From: Ophiodon elongatus
Lineage: Eukaryota; Chordata; Actinopteri; Perciformes; Hexagrammidae
Direction of reading: 5' to 3'
DNA length: 64,000 bases
Assembly: GCA_016806645.1 (NCBI GenBank)
Contig: JACSYO010000475.1
Coordinates: 620,001 to 684,000 of the forward strand
A program made the translations under genes and the position numbers. The notes under the pieces are model-generated. The model did not search any database. It worked only from the letters and a program-made list of their open reading frames with translations, and was not told the origin of the DNA. Below, one piece after another: positions 1 through 11,485 of this stretch. The stretch's first letter is position 1; each line of letters starts with the position of its first letter.

Positions 1-1090
1 GACTCACCCTATTAATGTTTTAACACACCAACACGCACACACTCTTGATCACTCAAATGGCTCATATTGTCACCCTGTTGTAGTGGACCCCACAAACACA
101 CACGTATACTTCTCCATGTGGACATCTCCAACAAGCCATCAGCAGACCTCTATCCTTTACAGAAGAGAGTGTTATTATGCGGCTGTTTGGTCTAAAGACA
201 ATCACTGCAGTTAAAACTAGTATCTCACAAACAAGGAGGCGTTCTTTCCGGCGATGTGTGTGATGTAAGGCAAGCTGCTCTCCTCTCTTCAGGGGGAAAA
301 AGAGCAGACAGTTTAATCCTGCATTTAACAGCCAGCTGTTTTGCTGTGTTAGTGGAGATAACTGAACCACATAAGCAAGCTGTTATCTGTCAGAGAAGAT
401 GCAGTTATTTTCAACAAACTGAAAATGGTTCCCACTCTGGGATTTAACCCAGCAGAAATAATGCTGTTAATGGCTCTTTAGTGGAAGAGATAAAAGGACT
501 CGTAAAAGCGCTATCAGGAAAAACATAACGGTTTCCTTTTCTGTGCACATACTAGATGTTAAGATCTTCACGCAAAACAGAAAGCAGTAGAGCTGAGGTG
601 AGAAGCAGATGTGTGGTACATTTAAGATTTTTAAGTTAGGAAGAAATGTCCCCCCCATCCTTACAGGGTGTCACTACATCTGTCAAAACTATGTTCATGT
701 ATCAATTTTCTTAACATTTCAAGATTTCCTACTGCATATTTACATTTTTCTTTCATAAAATATTGCATACCTTTTATGATAAAAAATCTACAACTACGGA
801 TTTTTTTTTACGGATATCCATGTCCAAATTTGGGTCTCCTTTTTTTCGCATCCCTAGCTTTGGTGTGTAACTGTGGAGTACCTCCTTGGTCACCTATAGT
901 TTAGGCTCAGTAGTGTTTAAAAAATTACGATGCCAGTACCAAAACCAGTACCCTGAAAGAGATACAGATACAGTACTTCATTTGATACCCATAATGTGAA
1001 TGAAAGCTGTGTATGTGTGTGTCATAAAGAGGTTACCGTTAATAACGCTGTATCCCAACCCACAGTGGCGGAACATCTTTGTCGCAGATG
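1..1090. other. Unassigned AT-rich non-coding DNA
   Basis: No coding exon, RNA gene or repeat that I can name. Open frames on both strands are short and look like chance. A few short CA-rich stretches occur near the left edge. Confidence 0.5.
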
Positions 1091-1611
1091 AGTAAAGTAT
1101 TCACCCCCCTATTAATGTTTTCACCTTTTTTTTGTGGCGTTTTTGGCAATGATCAACACACAAATAATTGTATTGTCTAAGTGCTCTCCAAAGTGATCTA
1201 AATTATTAACACATATTTAAAATACATTTTTGCTTGAGAACTCAACCCTTCCAATTCAGCATTCATATAAAAAGTTGTGAGTCTGTGTGGATGGGTCTTT
1301 CTCAGCTTTGCATATCTGCACTCTGCAATTTATTCCAAATTGTGTTCAGGCTCTGGCAAATTTGCATGCTTTTGCCTAAAACACTGACTCACCAAATGCG
1401 GCTGAACTGAAATCAAATGAAATCCTAACAGCTTTGAAGGGTATGAATACTTGTTCAAACGTGTATTTTGTATTTCACATGTCCTATTTTTTAGATCACT
1501 TTGTAGAGATTTGTTTTCACTTTGACATTAAATTATTTTTTTGTTGTTGAAAAAGTTGGTAATCTTGAGGAACTAGCAAAAGTACAATTGATTTTTAAAA
1601 AGTATTCAACC
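1091..1611. mobile_element. Non-autonomous DNA-transposon-like repeat (Tc1/mariner-type remnant)
   Basis: The left end contains AAAGTATTCACCCCCC and the right end closes with AAAAAGTATTCAACC. Between them are AT-rich segments of the kind found in widespread fish repeats, including a TTTTCACTTTGACATTAAA segment. I see no transposase frame. The two ends read in the same direction, not inverted, so the terminal structure is not clean and the class is a guess from resemblance. Confidence 0.5.
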
Positions 1612-2732
1612 GAAAAACCCAGCCCAGTGTTGCCAATTTTTTTCCAATGAAAGTAGCTAGCAGCACTAGTTCAAAAAGTCAAAAAGAGGTCGCAAGTCGT
1701 CAACACTGACCTTTAAAGCCACTCCCCCCAATTATCATGATTAATTAAATATGATGAACGTAAACAACAAGCATTATTGTTAGTACTTACAGCTGTCAAG
1801 CTAGCAGCTTGTGGAAAACTCCAGTGACCGTTGGACGACCTTATAGTCCCACGACAGACAGAGATCCCATATTTCTTTGTCTTTTTTTTTTTTTAGAAGT
1901 TTTGATTCCTTGACTGTCGGGATGTAAAAACTAAAAATACTTTTTATAGAAACTGTATACTTCACAATACTATTGTAAAGTTTTGTCTGGGTTTTTTGGA
2001 TATAATGTCTCACACGCTATGTCACTATATGATATTGCTGTATATCTTATATGTGCATCAGGTATAGTATATGAAATTGGGTTGGCAACCTCTCTCTGTC
2101 TGTATTTAAATGAGTAAATGTCCTCAGACAAAGCATAATGTTTTCAAATATTAAAAAGAGATGCATTTTGATTATGAATTTAACAATGGTTGTAATGGTT
2201 TCCATTTTTTCAGTTAGTGTCTTCCTCCTGTAGTCCCACTTTAAGATTACATGCTCTTGGAAATAGTTCTAAGCTGTTGGCACTCTATTTTATGACAGCA
2301 ACATGTGACAGTGAACCTCTGACAAGTGAACTTCAAAAACATTTACACAAGTTCATGGAGATCACAGCCTTAGCTCGCTGTTTGTTAAACAGACTGAGCT
2401 TTTCCTTTTAAGATGAGACATGAGACAGCTATGCCTGTCTAACATGTTATCAGTGACAATTTGTGCACATCACCACCAACCTTGGGTTAGCAGCTTCTTT
2501 GTGGGCTTTCAGCTTAGAATGTGTGTGCAGCAACACAACCCACCAATAGCAGTTTTCTTTTTCACATCAAATGGCGAATGAACAGAGAGCTGATCGTATG
2601 GTTCGCTGGGAACTTGAAGATTAATTTGAAATGCAGCTCAGCACTGTGTCTAAAGTTGTTCTAGTCAGTGTTGTAGTGTATAACGGCTTAGATCATTTTG
2701 ATAGAAGTATTCAATGGCAATTCCCATGCTGA
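1612..2732. other. Unassigned; possible short repeat at 1620-1800
   Basis: The stretch 1620-1800 has the look of an interspersed repeat (a GC-richer island with GTCGCAAGTCGTC, near several paired purine-pyrimidine words), but I cannot name it. The rest holds nothing that I recognise. Confidence 0.3.
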
Positions 2733-3500
2733 CTAATGTCTCATTAGTTGTTGCAGCAATTTTTTGGGGTGATACCATTTGTCACACAGATTACGTGCCA
2801 AAATTGAGAATTGATAAAAATGGTTGGTTGATAAAAAAGAAAATCCCTTCAAAATACCACATTGAGACACCAAGACCTTGAGGAACACCATAAATCCATG
2901 CTGTGATTTCAGGGATTGGATGGTGACCACATCTGTTCTGGAAACTGCACAGAAAACTCCCTTATTGTCAATATACCTAAAACAATATATATTGATATGC
3001 CCTAGGTCTCTAGTTTGTGGTCGCAAAGTTTCATGAGGCTGGGTTTATCCTATAGGGCACAACAGGTCATTTTATACAGAGAGTTCAAGTTTCAAAAAGT
3101 AGTCTCACTACAATGACACGGCTACTATGGGGACTAATGTTAACCAATTAATGCAATTCCGACACTGAAAAGGCGGAAATAACACATTTACACTGCATGC
3201 AAAAAAAAAAACTGCATGGTTCTTGCCCCAAACTGCATGGGATGAGCATAGAGTGAGTGTGCACATCTGTAAAAGGGAGACTTGTGGGTACCCATAGAAC
3301 CCATTTTCATCCATATCCTGAGATAAGAGGTCAAGGGACCACTGTGAATATGGCCATTACAGTTTTTCCCTTGTCAAAATTGGAAGCGTTATTTAGCCAC
3401 CTTCCCAACAAGTTAGCATGACATGGTTGGAACCAATATATTCTTTAACTCAGTATTCCATTAAAATTCAACAAGGTCCATTTAGGGAGAATTTCCTCAT
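2733..3500. repeat. Common fish interspersed repeat, family unnamed
   Basis: The text from the TTTTTTGGGGTGATACCATT word to beyond GGTACCCATAGAACCC reads like a highly repeated family seen across spiny-rayed fish. Other diagnostic words are GACACCAAGACCTTGAGGAA and GGTCAAGGGACC. It carries no frame worth translating; the 97-codon minus frame at 2733-3026 is accidental. It may be a non-autonomous DNA element or the non-coding part of a larger element. Recognition is from memory, so the family label needs a repeat-library comparison. Confidence 0.6.
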
Positions 3501-4325
3501 GCAAAGTTCTGGAACATCACATTAATGTCTAACTAGCGCTATGATTTAGTCCCATATACAATACTGAAGTAGCTTAGCAGTTAACGTCTTTATGTAGTCA
3601 ACAACTGACCGTCAAATCGAATTCAGAAATAATTAATAATATCTCAACAATATTTATTGTTAGTTTTCCAATTGAACTGGATGAATTATAAATAATACAT
3701 GATCTAATAATAAATAAATGGTCTTCTCTTGTTTCAAGTAAAATAAGGGATGCATTTATGAATAAATTACATAACAGAAAGCTTTGAAAAATGTGCATCT
3801 TAAAATGAAATGAACTGAATTTGTCTGCATATTTAAATCAATTTTATTCAGGTGTTAAGTGGTTGTTGAAACCACTTGTTCCAGCCTCATCCCCCTCTAC
3901 GTTAACATCATTGTTGGGCAGTGAATTCATGTGTTAGGATTCTCAGATAATATTGGGCTCTGAGATTGCCTTCATTTCAGATGTGAGTGGGTACGTTTGC
4001 TCAAAAGATCTGCGCTTTGCCTCTTAGTGGCGCTTCACATCGCTGCTTTTAATACTCGCCACGGTCTCTGAACATATGAGCCATACTGCTTTTACAATGT
4101 CCATGGGAAAAATTAACATTTAAGAGTCTGTCCATTTATGGTTAAGGCCTCTGGTCTCCCTGACCAGATTTCTCTTTTTGGACAACGGCATGTAACTTCT
4201 CTGACTCACGTATTTCTCAGACTACTCGGTTTCTTGCCCATCTCCCCCATCTGTGTAAACCTCACTCCATTTGGGAATACATAGATGAATACACATATTT
4301 AATTGGCTGAGTAGCATCACATGTT
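3501..4325. other. Unassigned AT-rich non-coding DNA
   Basis: No gene or repeat recognised. Several short frames with no domain. Confidence 0.5.
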
Positions 4326-4512
4326 GTGATTTACAATGCATGTGATTGGTCGGTGTGTTTCTTGGACCGCTGAACAAGTGCTAGAAAGAAAGGCTAGAAA
4401 AGATGCGCCGGTTAAAATAGAAATGCGCCGTCAAAAATTTATAATTCTCAATTATCTATTGGTTTTAGGTCCACGGCACTGCGGTCCACCTATTAGTGAC
4501 CCCTGCTCTAGG
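4326..4512. mobile_element. Terminal fragment of a hAT-type DNA transposon
   Basis: The segment ends in GTGACCCCTGCTCTAGG; its reverse complement opens with CAGGGGTCAC, the form of many hAT terminal inverted repeats. The preceding GGTCCACGGCACTGCGGTCC also resembles the flank of hAT ends in fish. I find no matching left terminus nearby, so this is a one-ended fragment. Confidence 0.4.
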
Positions 4513-7500
4513 TCATAAAGCAGTTGACTTCAACTTAGCTCGCTACAGCCTCATAAAGAGGCTTTTAGAGTATCTAAACAAGATTTTTATTTTGATGGTT
4601 CAAGGAGAAACATAAATTACATGGTAAACTAAAGCTGAGCCCCACATACATCAGCTCTTATGCACATGTGAAAAGGAAAGATCCCCAAAGAAGCTCCAGC
4701 AATTTAGAAGGATGGGAGACCAAAATAAAAGCAGAACGCAAGATGAAAAAATGGCCCTTTATTCTGCCTTGTTGTCTTTTATCTCATTGTTAGGAGGCCT
4801 GTGTGATAATTTGACAAACATATTATCGGTTTCATTCAGTTGAAGCGCCTCCTCAGATAAAGGGAGTTTATTTTTCCCGATCGAATAACATTAACAAAGG
4901 GGCTTAGATGACAAACAACATGACCATTCATTGTTCTGAGTTCAAACCCTACCCAAAGCTTCAATGAAGCCATTTGCCAAACCATTTTGTGAATGTTGTT
5001 AGCCATAATAAGTGTGTAATAAATGTGTAGTCAAAGCCCAAAATGTGCCCAATCATTCTGGTCCTGTTGGTTCTTCCAAATTGATGGAACACCATATCCG
5101 TTTTTATGTTGTTGCCATTCATTTGCGGGTTTGAGGTTCATACCATGGAGCTAACTACCTTTGTTTTGTTATCTTCTTTTTTAGAGGGGAAATAGAGTCT
5201 GTTGCACTATCGACAAGATGATCAATTTGGAAAAAAATAAAGTTTTAAAGGGAGTCCTCTATTATATTTAGACTTGGCATTGAGGGAAAGAGGGGAGCCA
5301 TTGCTAAGCTAAAGAACTGTTGTATATCGAAGCCCGAAACAGAATACGCACAGCACACTCCCCTCTCTCACACTAACCGGACACACATGCACACGCTCAA
5401 ACCCAACACACGGACCTTGGCTTCTTCTAGTTGCCATGTCCTGCTTTATATCAGGTTCCGACAAAGACACTAGATCAAATTAGTTTGTTCAAAGGGTGTC
5501 CAATTCTTTTCTTTAAGGCAGTATTAACTATAATGGACCAGAACCAAATGGATATGTCTCCCTCCGCTCTCAGTTTTGGAAATAAACTTCAGGTGTGAAC
5601 ACCTGTAGAACTCAGTGAGAGGACGTATGCGGAATCAGGTGGATTTAGGATCTTTGCTCTGGGCAGTGTTTCTAAAAAAACAAACAGGTGTTGACAGCTG
5701 TTTGTGAATTGTTTTCCTTCACTCTGTACTCACTGTGGGGGAAAAAACAGCCATTGGGGATTTTTGACTGGTGTCACGACAAATCCTGTAAAATCAAATA
5801 AGAAGATAAGAAGACACAGTGCTGCTTCCTTACACACATAAAGATTAAAGTACAAGCATGACAGAATATTACCAAGGACGTTGTAGCTAAATCTCAGCAG
5901 TTTTTTTTATGCAGTCTGTCTTTTCAAATAAAGTAAAGCAAACATTACCAGTACATAGGATATTGTTTTCTCTGGTTTAAATTAAAAGTTCCCGTCACGG
6001 TCTTTGTTATGTCTTTATCCTCTTCTGTTTTTATCTGTATGCTCTTTTTTCTGCTTGTTTGTGTTTTAATTTTGCCTGCCAGTTTGAGCCCTAAATAGGG
6101 CATTGCACATTGGGCTCTTACCAGTCTCTTGGTGAAAGAGCTAATTAGAATCATTACCGGCCTAGCCTCAGCTACGTCTCTTAGTCCAAAAATCCACTCA
6201 GTTCACTTTACCTGATTTTCAACCATGGGTGTTGTATTTTTTTGTTTGTATTTCCTTATCCAGTATCCTGATGTACATGTGTATCTGTGAAGTGGTACCC
6301 TAAAGAGAAAAATATTAAATCCAAACTCCATGGTTGTGGCTTGGATTTAATTTTAACATTAAGGTGAAACACAGTATTAGTGTCACCAGTCGCATGTCAT
6401 CGTTTGATACCCATAAAACATAATGGTCTCACAGTTAAAAAGGTAGTCAGTGTGACAAAGAAGCATTTAAAAATGGACGCCCTGGGAAAAGTGTCCTTTA
6501 CAGAATAAATTCATCCATTAATAATTTAGCATTGCAATTCTCTAACATTTTGGACTTCAGAGTTTGTATAAAGTAAATTATAGAAATTGATGTAGTTGAA
6601 CCAGACATATCATCTTTTTCATTTCACACATTTTTTAAAGCCTGACACCTACTACCCACAATGCAACACGATCAATTTGGTTGGAGATTCAGGTTAGTAA
6701 TGCCATGTGTGGTGTTGCAGCAGCTGTTATAATACGTGTCCACAGGGGAACTTTTTGATTGCACCGCTTCCCAGTATTGGGCGCTTGATTAGCGGCCACT
6801 GGCCACCTGATTTGACAAATGCTCTTTCTCGTTAGCTGCTTTCAAACAGGACCAAGATTGTAGCTCGTTTAAAAAAAAAATAATCTTAAATTACAGAAAA
6901 ATAGGTCACCGATGGTTTCTCAAAACAATCAAGGCGAGAAATAGGCCATGTAGTTGCCGAGTGCAGTTGCTGTAATTGTCGGCCATTTTACATCTACTCA
7001 TAGTACATATACGCTCATGGTACTTCCATTTTATCAAATATATCCAATCAACACTGATTCTGTGAGGCACGCGTCTCAGTTGTAACATAAATATCCCACT
7101 TTATATGTGTTTTAAACCAAATCTACATTGACTGATCAGGACTCCCAGGCTGTCCATGAGCTTGCTTGTTTTACTATGCAGATTCCCCTCAAATGCAGAT
7201 TCCCCTTATTCCCCTGCTCACCCTGTGCAGGGGAATAAAATCAACGAATCAACACATAAAAGAACTTCATTTCTTTCCACGGAGACGACATGAAAACTAT
7301 TTTGGCTCAGAAAATGTGTGCTGTCAGTCAGCCTGGTGAAGACAGGTTAGCCAGCTTCTATCCACTCAGCTCCCGGGAGCTGATGCTGACAGACGACAGC
7401 AACATTTACAGGAGACAAATTCAGTGTGGATTTGTCAGGGTCTTCCAAGTCCAGCAAAGGATAGGATTTGTAAGCAGCCAAATACAAAATAAAATAAATA

Positions 7501-7564
7501 AAAGCGAACAAAGTGACACTCCCCGTCCAACTGTTATCTCTCGGTGGCGACTGTTGCTCACGCA
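4513..7564. other. Unassigned non-coding DNA
   Basis: About 3 kb without a recognisable exon, RNA or repeat. Small CA-rich clusters occur near 5340-5410. The minus frame at 5945-6154 has no domain. Confidence 0.45.
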
Positions 7565-7872
7565 GACTATGTCCTGTGGCTCACGGTGAGTGGGGTCGTC
7601 CTTCAATCAGAGGATCAGAGGATCGGCAGATCGATCCCCGACTCCACTCGCCCATGTCGATGTGTCCTTGGGCAAGACACTTAACCCCAAATTGCTCCCG
7701 TAGCTGTGCCTACGGAGTGTGAATGTTAGCTACTCCTGATGGGCAGGTGGCACCTTAGCCACTGTCATCAGTGTATGAATGGGTGTGAATGGGCGAATGA
7801 CGTCATGTAGTGTTAAAGCGCTTTGAGTGGTAGGAAGACTAGAAAAGCGCTATACAAGTACAGGTCCATTTA
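7565..7872 (+). mobile_element. tRNA-derived teleost SINE
   Basis: The 5' part has a tRNA-like head: an A-box-like TGGCTCACGGTGAGTGG near 7577, and a degenerate B-box-like GATCGATCCCC near 7631. The body has TGTCCTTGGGCAAGACACTT, and the 3' part has AAAGCGCTTTGAGTGG followed by AAAAGCGCTATACAAGTACA, a module found at the end of a very common fish SINE. A small local duplication (ATCAGAGG twice near 7605) has damaged the tRNA-like head. I could not define target-site duplications. Being a SINE, it should not be annotated as a tRNA gene. Confidence 0.75.
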
Positions 7873-9460
7873 ATCTGCTCCTTCTCTAGAAGGATGATGT
7901 TTAGCACAAATGTAAAAACCTTCACTTCCTGGCCCTATATGGAATTGCTGCTGTATGGTATCAACTTATGGTCGAAAGAGATGAGAGGATTTAGCTGTTT
8001 TTCCAAAAGTAAGGTGGATGTGGGAATATTACAAAGACACAAACAGTAGCTTCCTTACTGTACAGGGACTGTGCATTGTGAAGAGGGCTTAACATGTTTT
8101 GCCAATGGATGGTTCCCTGCTGGCTGCAGCACTGCTGGAGGCAAACTCTTTGAACAGACATTGAAGCCATTATTAAGAACAAACACACACACACACAAAA
8201 CCCAAGATGCATCCATTCCTACAGAGAGCTGCATAAACTCAAATACCATCCTGCATAAACAGCAAAGTACACACTCCCTGACGAACAAAGTCACAATAGT
8301 ACACACACAAATTCTCTGTCTGATATCATATGGGCAGACTGTGTTGAAGCCATGAAACCCCTTTTCATATTCATAATGTCTCTTTTCATTAGGAAGCAGG
8401 CGAGGATATCTGGAATAAACGCCAAATGAAAAGGCTTTTGGTGTCCAGGAGCAAAATGATCAGATTATAGAAGCAGGGCTGAGAGGTGGAGAGAGGGATG
8501 GTGGATTGATGTGTGAAGCAGTACGAGACAAGCCGCATGTCTTATTAAGTTCAGACTCTTCACCAAAAAAGATGTAAAGTTTTCATGTTGCAATCTCACG
8601 AGTAACGTGAACTTTGGAGATTTAGTAATGGGGTAGGATGAAGAGCACCCCAGTGTTAAAATTTTAGATGTCTTTTCATTACAATTGGGCTATTATTGTA
8701 ATTTTTCTTTTACCAGATATTATTTTAAACTTTTAATGTTTTGTTTTTTCAATCAACAAAACAAGACTTCAACATACTTTAGATATAATATCAAACTGAG
8801 AACAAGAGCAAATACAAGGATCATATTCTCTCCAGTCTCCCACCCCCATACATCCAAAGATAAAAACAGATACACATTCAAACCCAATAAAATACAGACA
8901 TTATAATTATGCTCAACAAACCCGGACAGAATCGTACAAAGTAGCAAGTAAGTGAGCAAAAAAAGGTAAATGAAGAAATCGAGAGACCTTTTGAATTTTA
9001 GAAGAGAAGTGATGCACTGCGGTACCTTTAGTAGGAGACATTCATAAGCAAAAGTTATTGTGGATATGACATTTATATCCTGCGATGAAACGCAGGGCAC
9101 AGTGGGTAAACTGCATCAAGATGTTTTAAGGTGGAGTAAGCAGCAGGAGAGTGAAGTATATTTCCAGACTAAAGCACACACATGATGGTAGATTTGAGAA
9201 AAACATGCTGCTTTCCATTATGAGAAGCCCATTTGTATCTTTATATTCTGTGCCAGTTTTCCACATAACTGCTATTATCATGATCATTATCATTATTAGT
9301 TGCATTGCTATTAGTTTTGCCAATACCATTACTGCTTTTATTATCATTATTATTCTACTATATCCACTGTAACTTTTTCACCACGACTACTAATCTCATT
9401 ATATGAATCATTTCTGTCATTGAATGTGTTATAACTCTGTTATGTTGTTCATTCTGTACA
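7873..9460. other. Unassigned, with a short CA run and a simple ATT-rich patch
   Basis: There is a CA microsatellite at about 8178-8197 and an ATT/ATC-rich low-complexity patch at about 9275-9362 that opens frames on both strands. No exon or named repeat. Confidence 0.5.
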
Positions 9461-9694
9461 CACGACATCTATTGTACTTCTGTCCATCCGGGGAGAGGGA
9501 TCCTCCTCTGTTGCTCTCCCTGAGGTATCTTCCTTTTTTCTCCCCGTTAAAGGAGTTTTTTGGGGGAGTTTTTTCTGAACCGATGTGAGGTCCCGAGACA
9601 GAGGATGTCGTATGTGTACATATTGTAAAGCCCTCTGAGGCAAATTTGTAATTTGTGATTTTGGGCTATACAAAATAAATTGAATTGAATTGAT
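9461..9694 (+). repeat. LINE 3'-tail repeat ending in (TTGAA)n
   Basis: This unit starts at CACGACATCTATTG and ends with TTGGGCTATACAAAATAAAT followed by three TTGAA-type units. It includes GGGAGAGGGATCCTCCTCTG and GTAAAGCCCTCTGAGG. A short tandem tail is typical of non-LTR retrotransposon 3' ends (L2/Rex-like group by resemblance). The AATAAA just before the tail could act as a polyadenylation signal. Truncated minus-strand relatives occur at 43608-43765 and 47832-47880. Confidence 0.7.
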
Positions 9695-10183
9695 TAAAGA
9701 CCAAAAATAAAAGTGCTATTTAATAAAATTATTATCTTGAACTGGATGTTTATGCCACTTCCAAAAGACTCTCTTTACAGCCGACTATGAGTGTCACTTA
9801 AAGTTAAACCAGCCAGATTTTGTCACAATCTCCCTAAGCTAATCATATCATTGCTGTCAAACTATGAAAAACTGTTCGGTTCTCTGCTGTCAGTTGTCAT
9901 TCCAGTAAGTGTAAATGCACACAGAACACAATGTAATTGAAATATGATCAGACCATCCAGACCATAGTAAAAGAGTGTTTATTAATACTAGGTTTAAAAA
10001 GTATAATTGATTAATACATTTGAATTCAATTCAATTAAGAAATTAGAGGAATAAAGGGAAAATTAAAAAAGTATATCAAGTACAAAAGTTATTAATTTGA
10101 GAGTTATTGAGGTCGGCACTCAAACTGTACGTGATAAAAAAAAAAAAAAATCTGTCAGTCATGAGTCAAATGTTTCATTTGAA
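9695..10183. other. Unassigned, with a short poly(A) run
   Basis: AT-rich sequence with an A run at about 10137-10150. No gene or named repeat. Confidence 0.5.
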
Positions 10184-10510
10184 GACAGGAAGTGACAGAA
10201 AATAGAAATGAGGGTAGGGAGATAGAGGGGGGAGAGTGTGGGAAGATGAGGGTTGAGAGGAGAAATGAGGACTAGAGAGGAAAGAGGAAGGATAAAAGAA
10301 TGCATTGATGAAGGGAGTGTGGGCGGAATGAGAGCACAAACAAAGATGAGACAGACAGAGAGTGTAAGGGGAGGGTATGCAGAGATAGAAAGGAAAATAT
10401 CTGTGCTAGGTAGGACAGAGGCCACAAGAGGCAGAGAGAAAAAGTATAACTGAGCATGACCGAGCAGAATAAAGAGGAAAAATAGGAGATCAGAAAGGGG
10501 TAAAAAATGA
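10184..10510 (+). repeat. Purine-rich (GA-rich) tract
   Basis: More than 300 bases in which the plus strand is strongly biased to A and G, with few pyrimidines. The bias opens a 66-codon frame on plus and Ser/Leu-rich frames on minus; these are composition artefacts. Such tracts can in principle form triplex DNA. Confidence 0.7.
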
Positions 10511-11365
10511 TTCTAGGAAAAAGAGAAAACTAGACGGGCGCATGATGACTGTCAAAGGTGGAGGATGTTTTCAGAATGTAAAAGTAGAAATAGCACACTG
10601 TAGAAATACTGACAAACATAAGCTGGTAATGGTGATCATTTTGAAAAGGCTGGTGTTTTTCTTTATTTTTCTTACTGTCCATCTCAATACTTTATGATGG
10701 AACCACCCAGCTCCAAGTCCAGCGCTTTTTATTGAAGATCTTCAAGGCTTACTAACTTTTTCATGATGATAGCAGAACCAGTTCGACAGTAAGTTATAGA
10801 TGTGAGCTCAAAACAGTAAGATGAGGTACTCTCTTAGAGCCATATGATTTCCACAATGCAGAAAATGGAGAGACGGAATCGCAGAATTGGATGAGAAAAT
10901 GGAATCAGATGTAAAAAGACCAAATGTGGATGCAATTTTTTTAAAATCAGGGTTTTCCCAACCATAATAACCATTCATTTTAACAGCACCTAAGCCGAAA
11001 GAACAGAAATAAAACATGTTGGTTTCATGCTGCTTCTCTCTACTCCCTTTTTTGTTGGTGTTTCACTCAGGGCGAGGCTCAGCTTCTCCACACACACACA
11101 GAAACACACTCACATACACAAGCACACACTAATACACACTGTCATGTTGAGGAGAGCCTCCCAACAAAAGCCTCAGATCAGAGGCAAATTGGCGCGAGCT
11201 CGGCACTTGCTGTTCACGGCTCGCCAACCTAGCAGGCTAAATATCTTACCCAGAAGACCGCCGTTTGTTCCCTTTGTGAAACAAGACTCAATGTTGATTT
11301 ATTTGTTGCATTACTCGCGTAATATTGTTAGTTCTGTAGTTATTTGAGTCCAAACAACGATCTTC
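10511..11365. other. Unassigned non-coding DNA
   Basis: No exon or repeat identified. A short CA cluster lies at about 11090-11140 inside a chance frame. Confidence 0.5.
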
Positions 11366-11485
11366 CAAAACCTAACTAAGTTGTTTTGTTGCCTAAACCT
11401 CACTAAGTACTTTACGTTTTTTTTTCTTTAAACCTAACCAAGTAGTTTTGTTGCCTAAACCTAATCAAGTGGTTTTCTGTGAAGA
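11366..11485. repeat. Short tandem repeat, CCTAACYAAGT units
   Basis: Four units begin ACCTAACTAAGT, ACCTCACTAAGT, ACCTAACCAAGT and ACCTAATCAAGT. Spacing is 27, 35 and 27 bases, and TTTTGTTGCCTAA closes the first and third. The second unit is expanded by a T run. Similar arrays are common in fish; a reverse-oriented relative (AGGTTTTGGCAACAAACCAC) lies near 31424. Confidence 0.75.

Noticed and set aside
7571..7645. tRNA-like A and B boxes
   Set aside because: They belong to the head of a SINE; no cloverleaf with matching acceptor stem can be formed and the downstream body is SINE sequence.
10159..10457. Ser/Leu-rich minus frames
   Set aside because: Caused by the purine-rich tract on plus.
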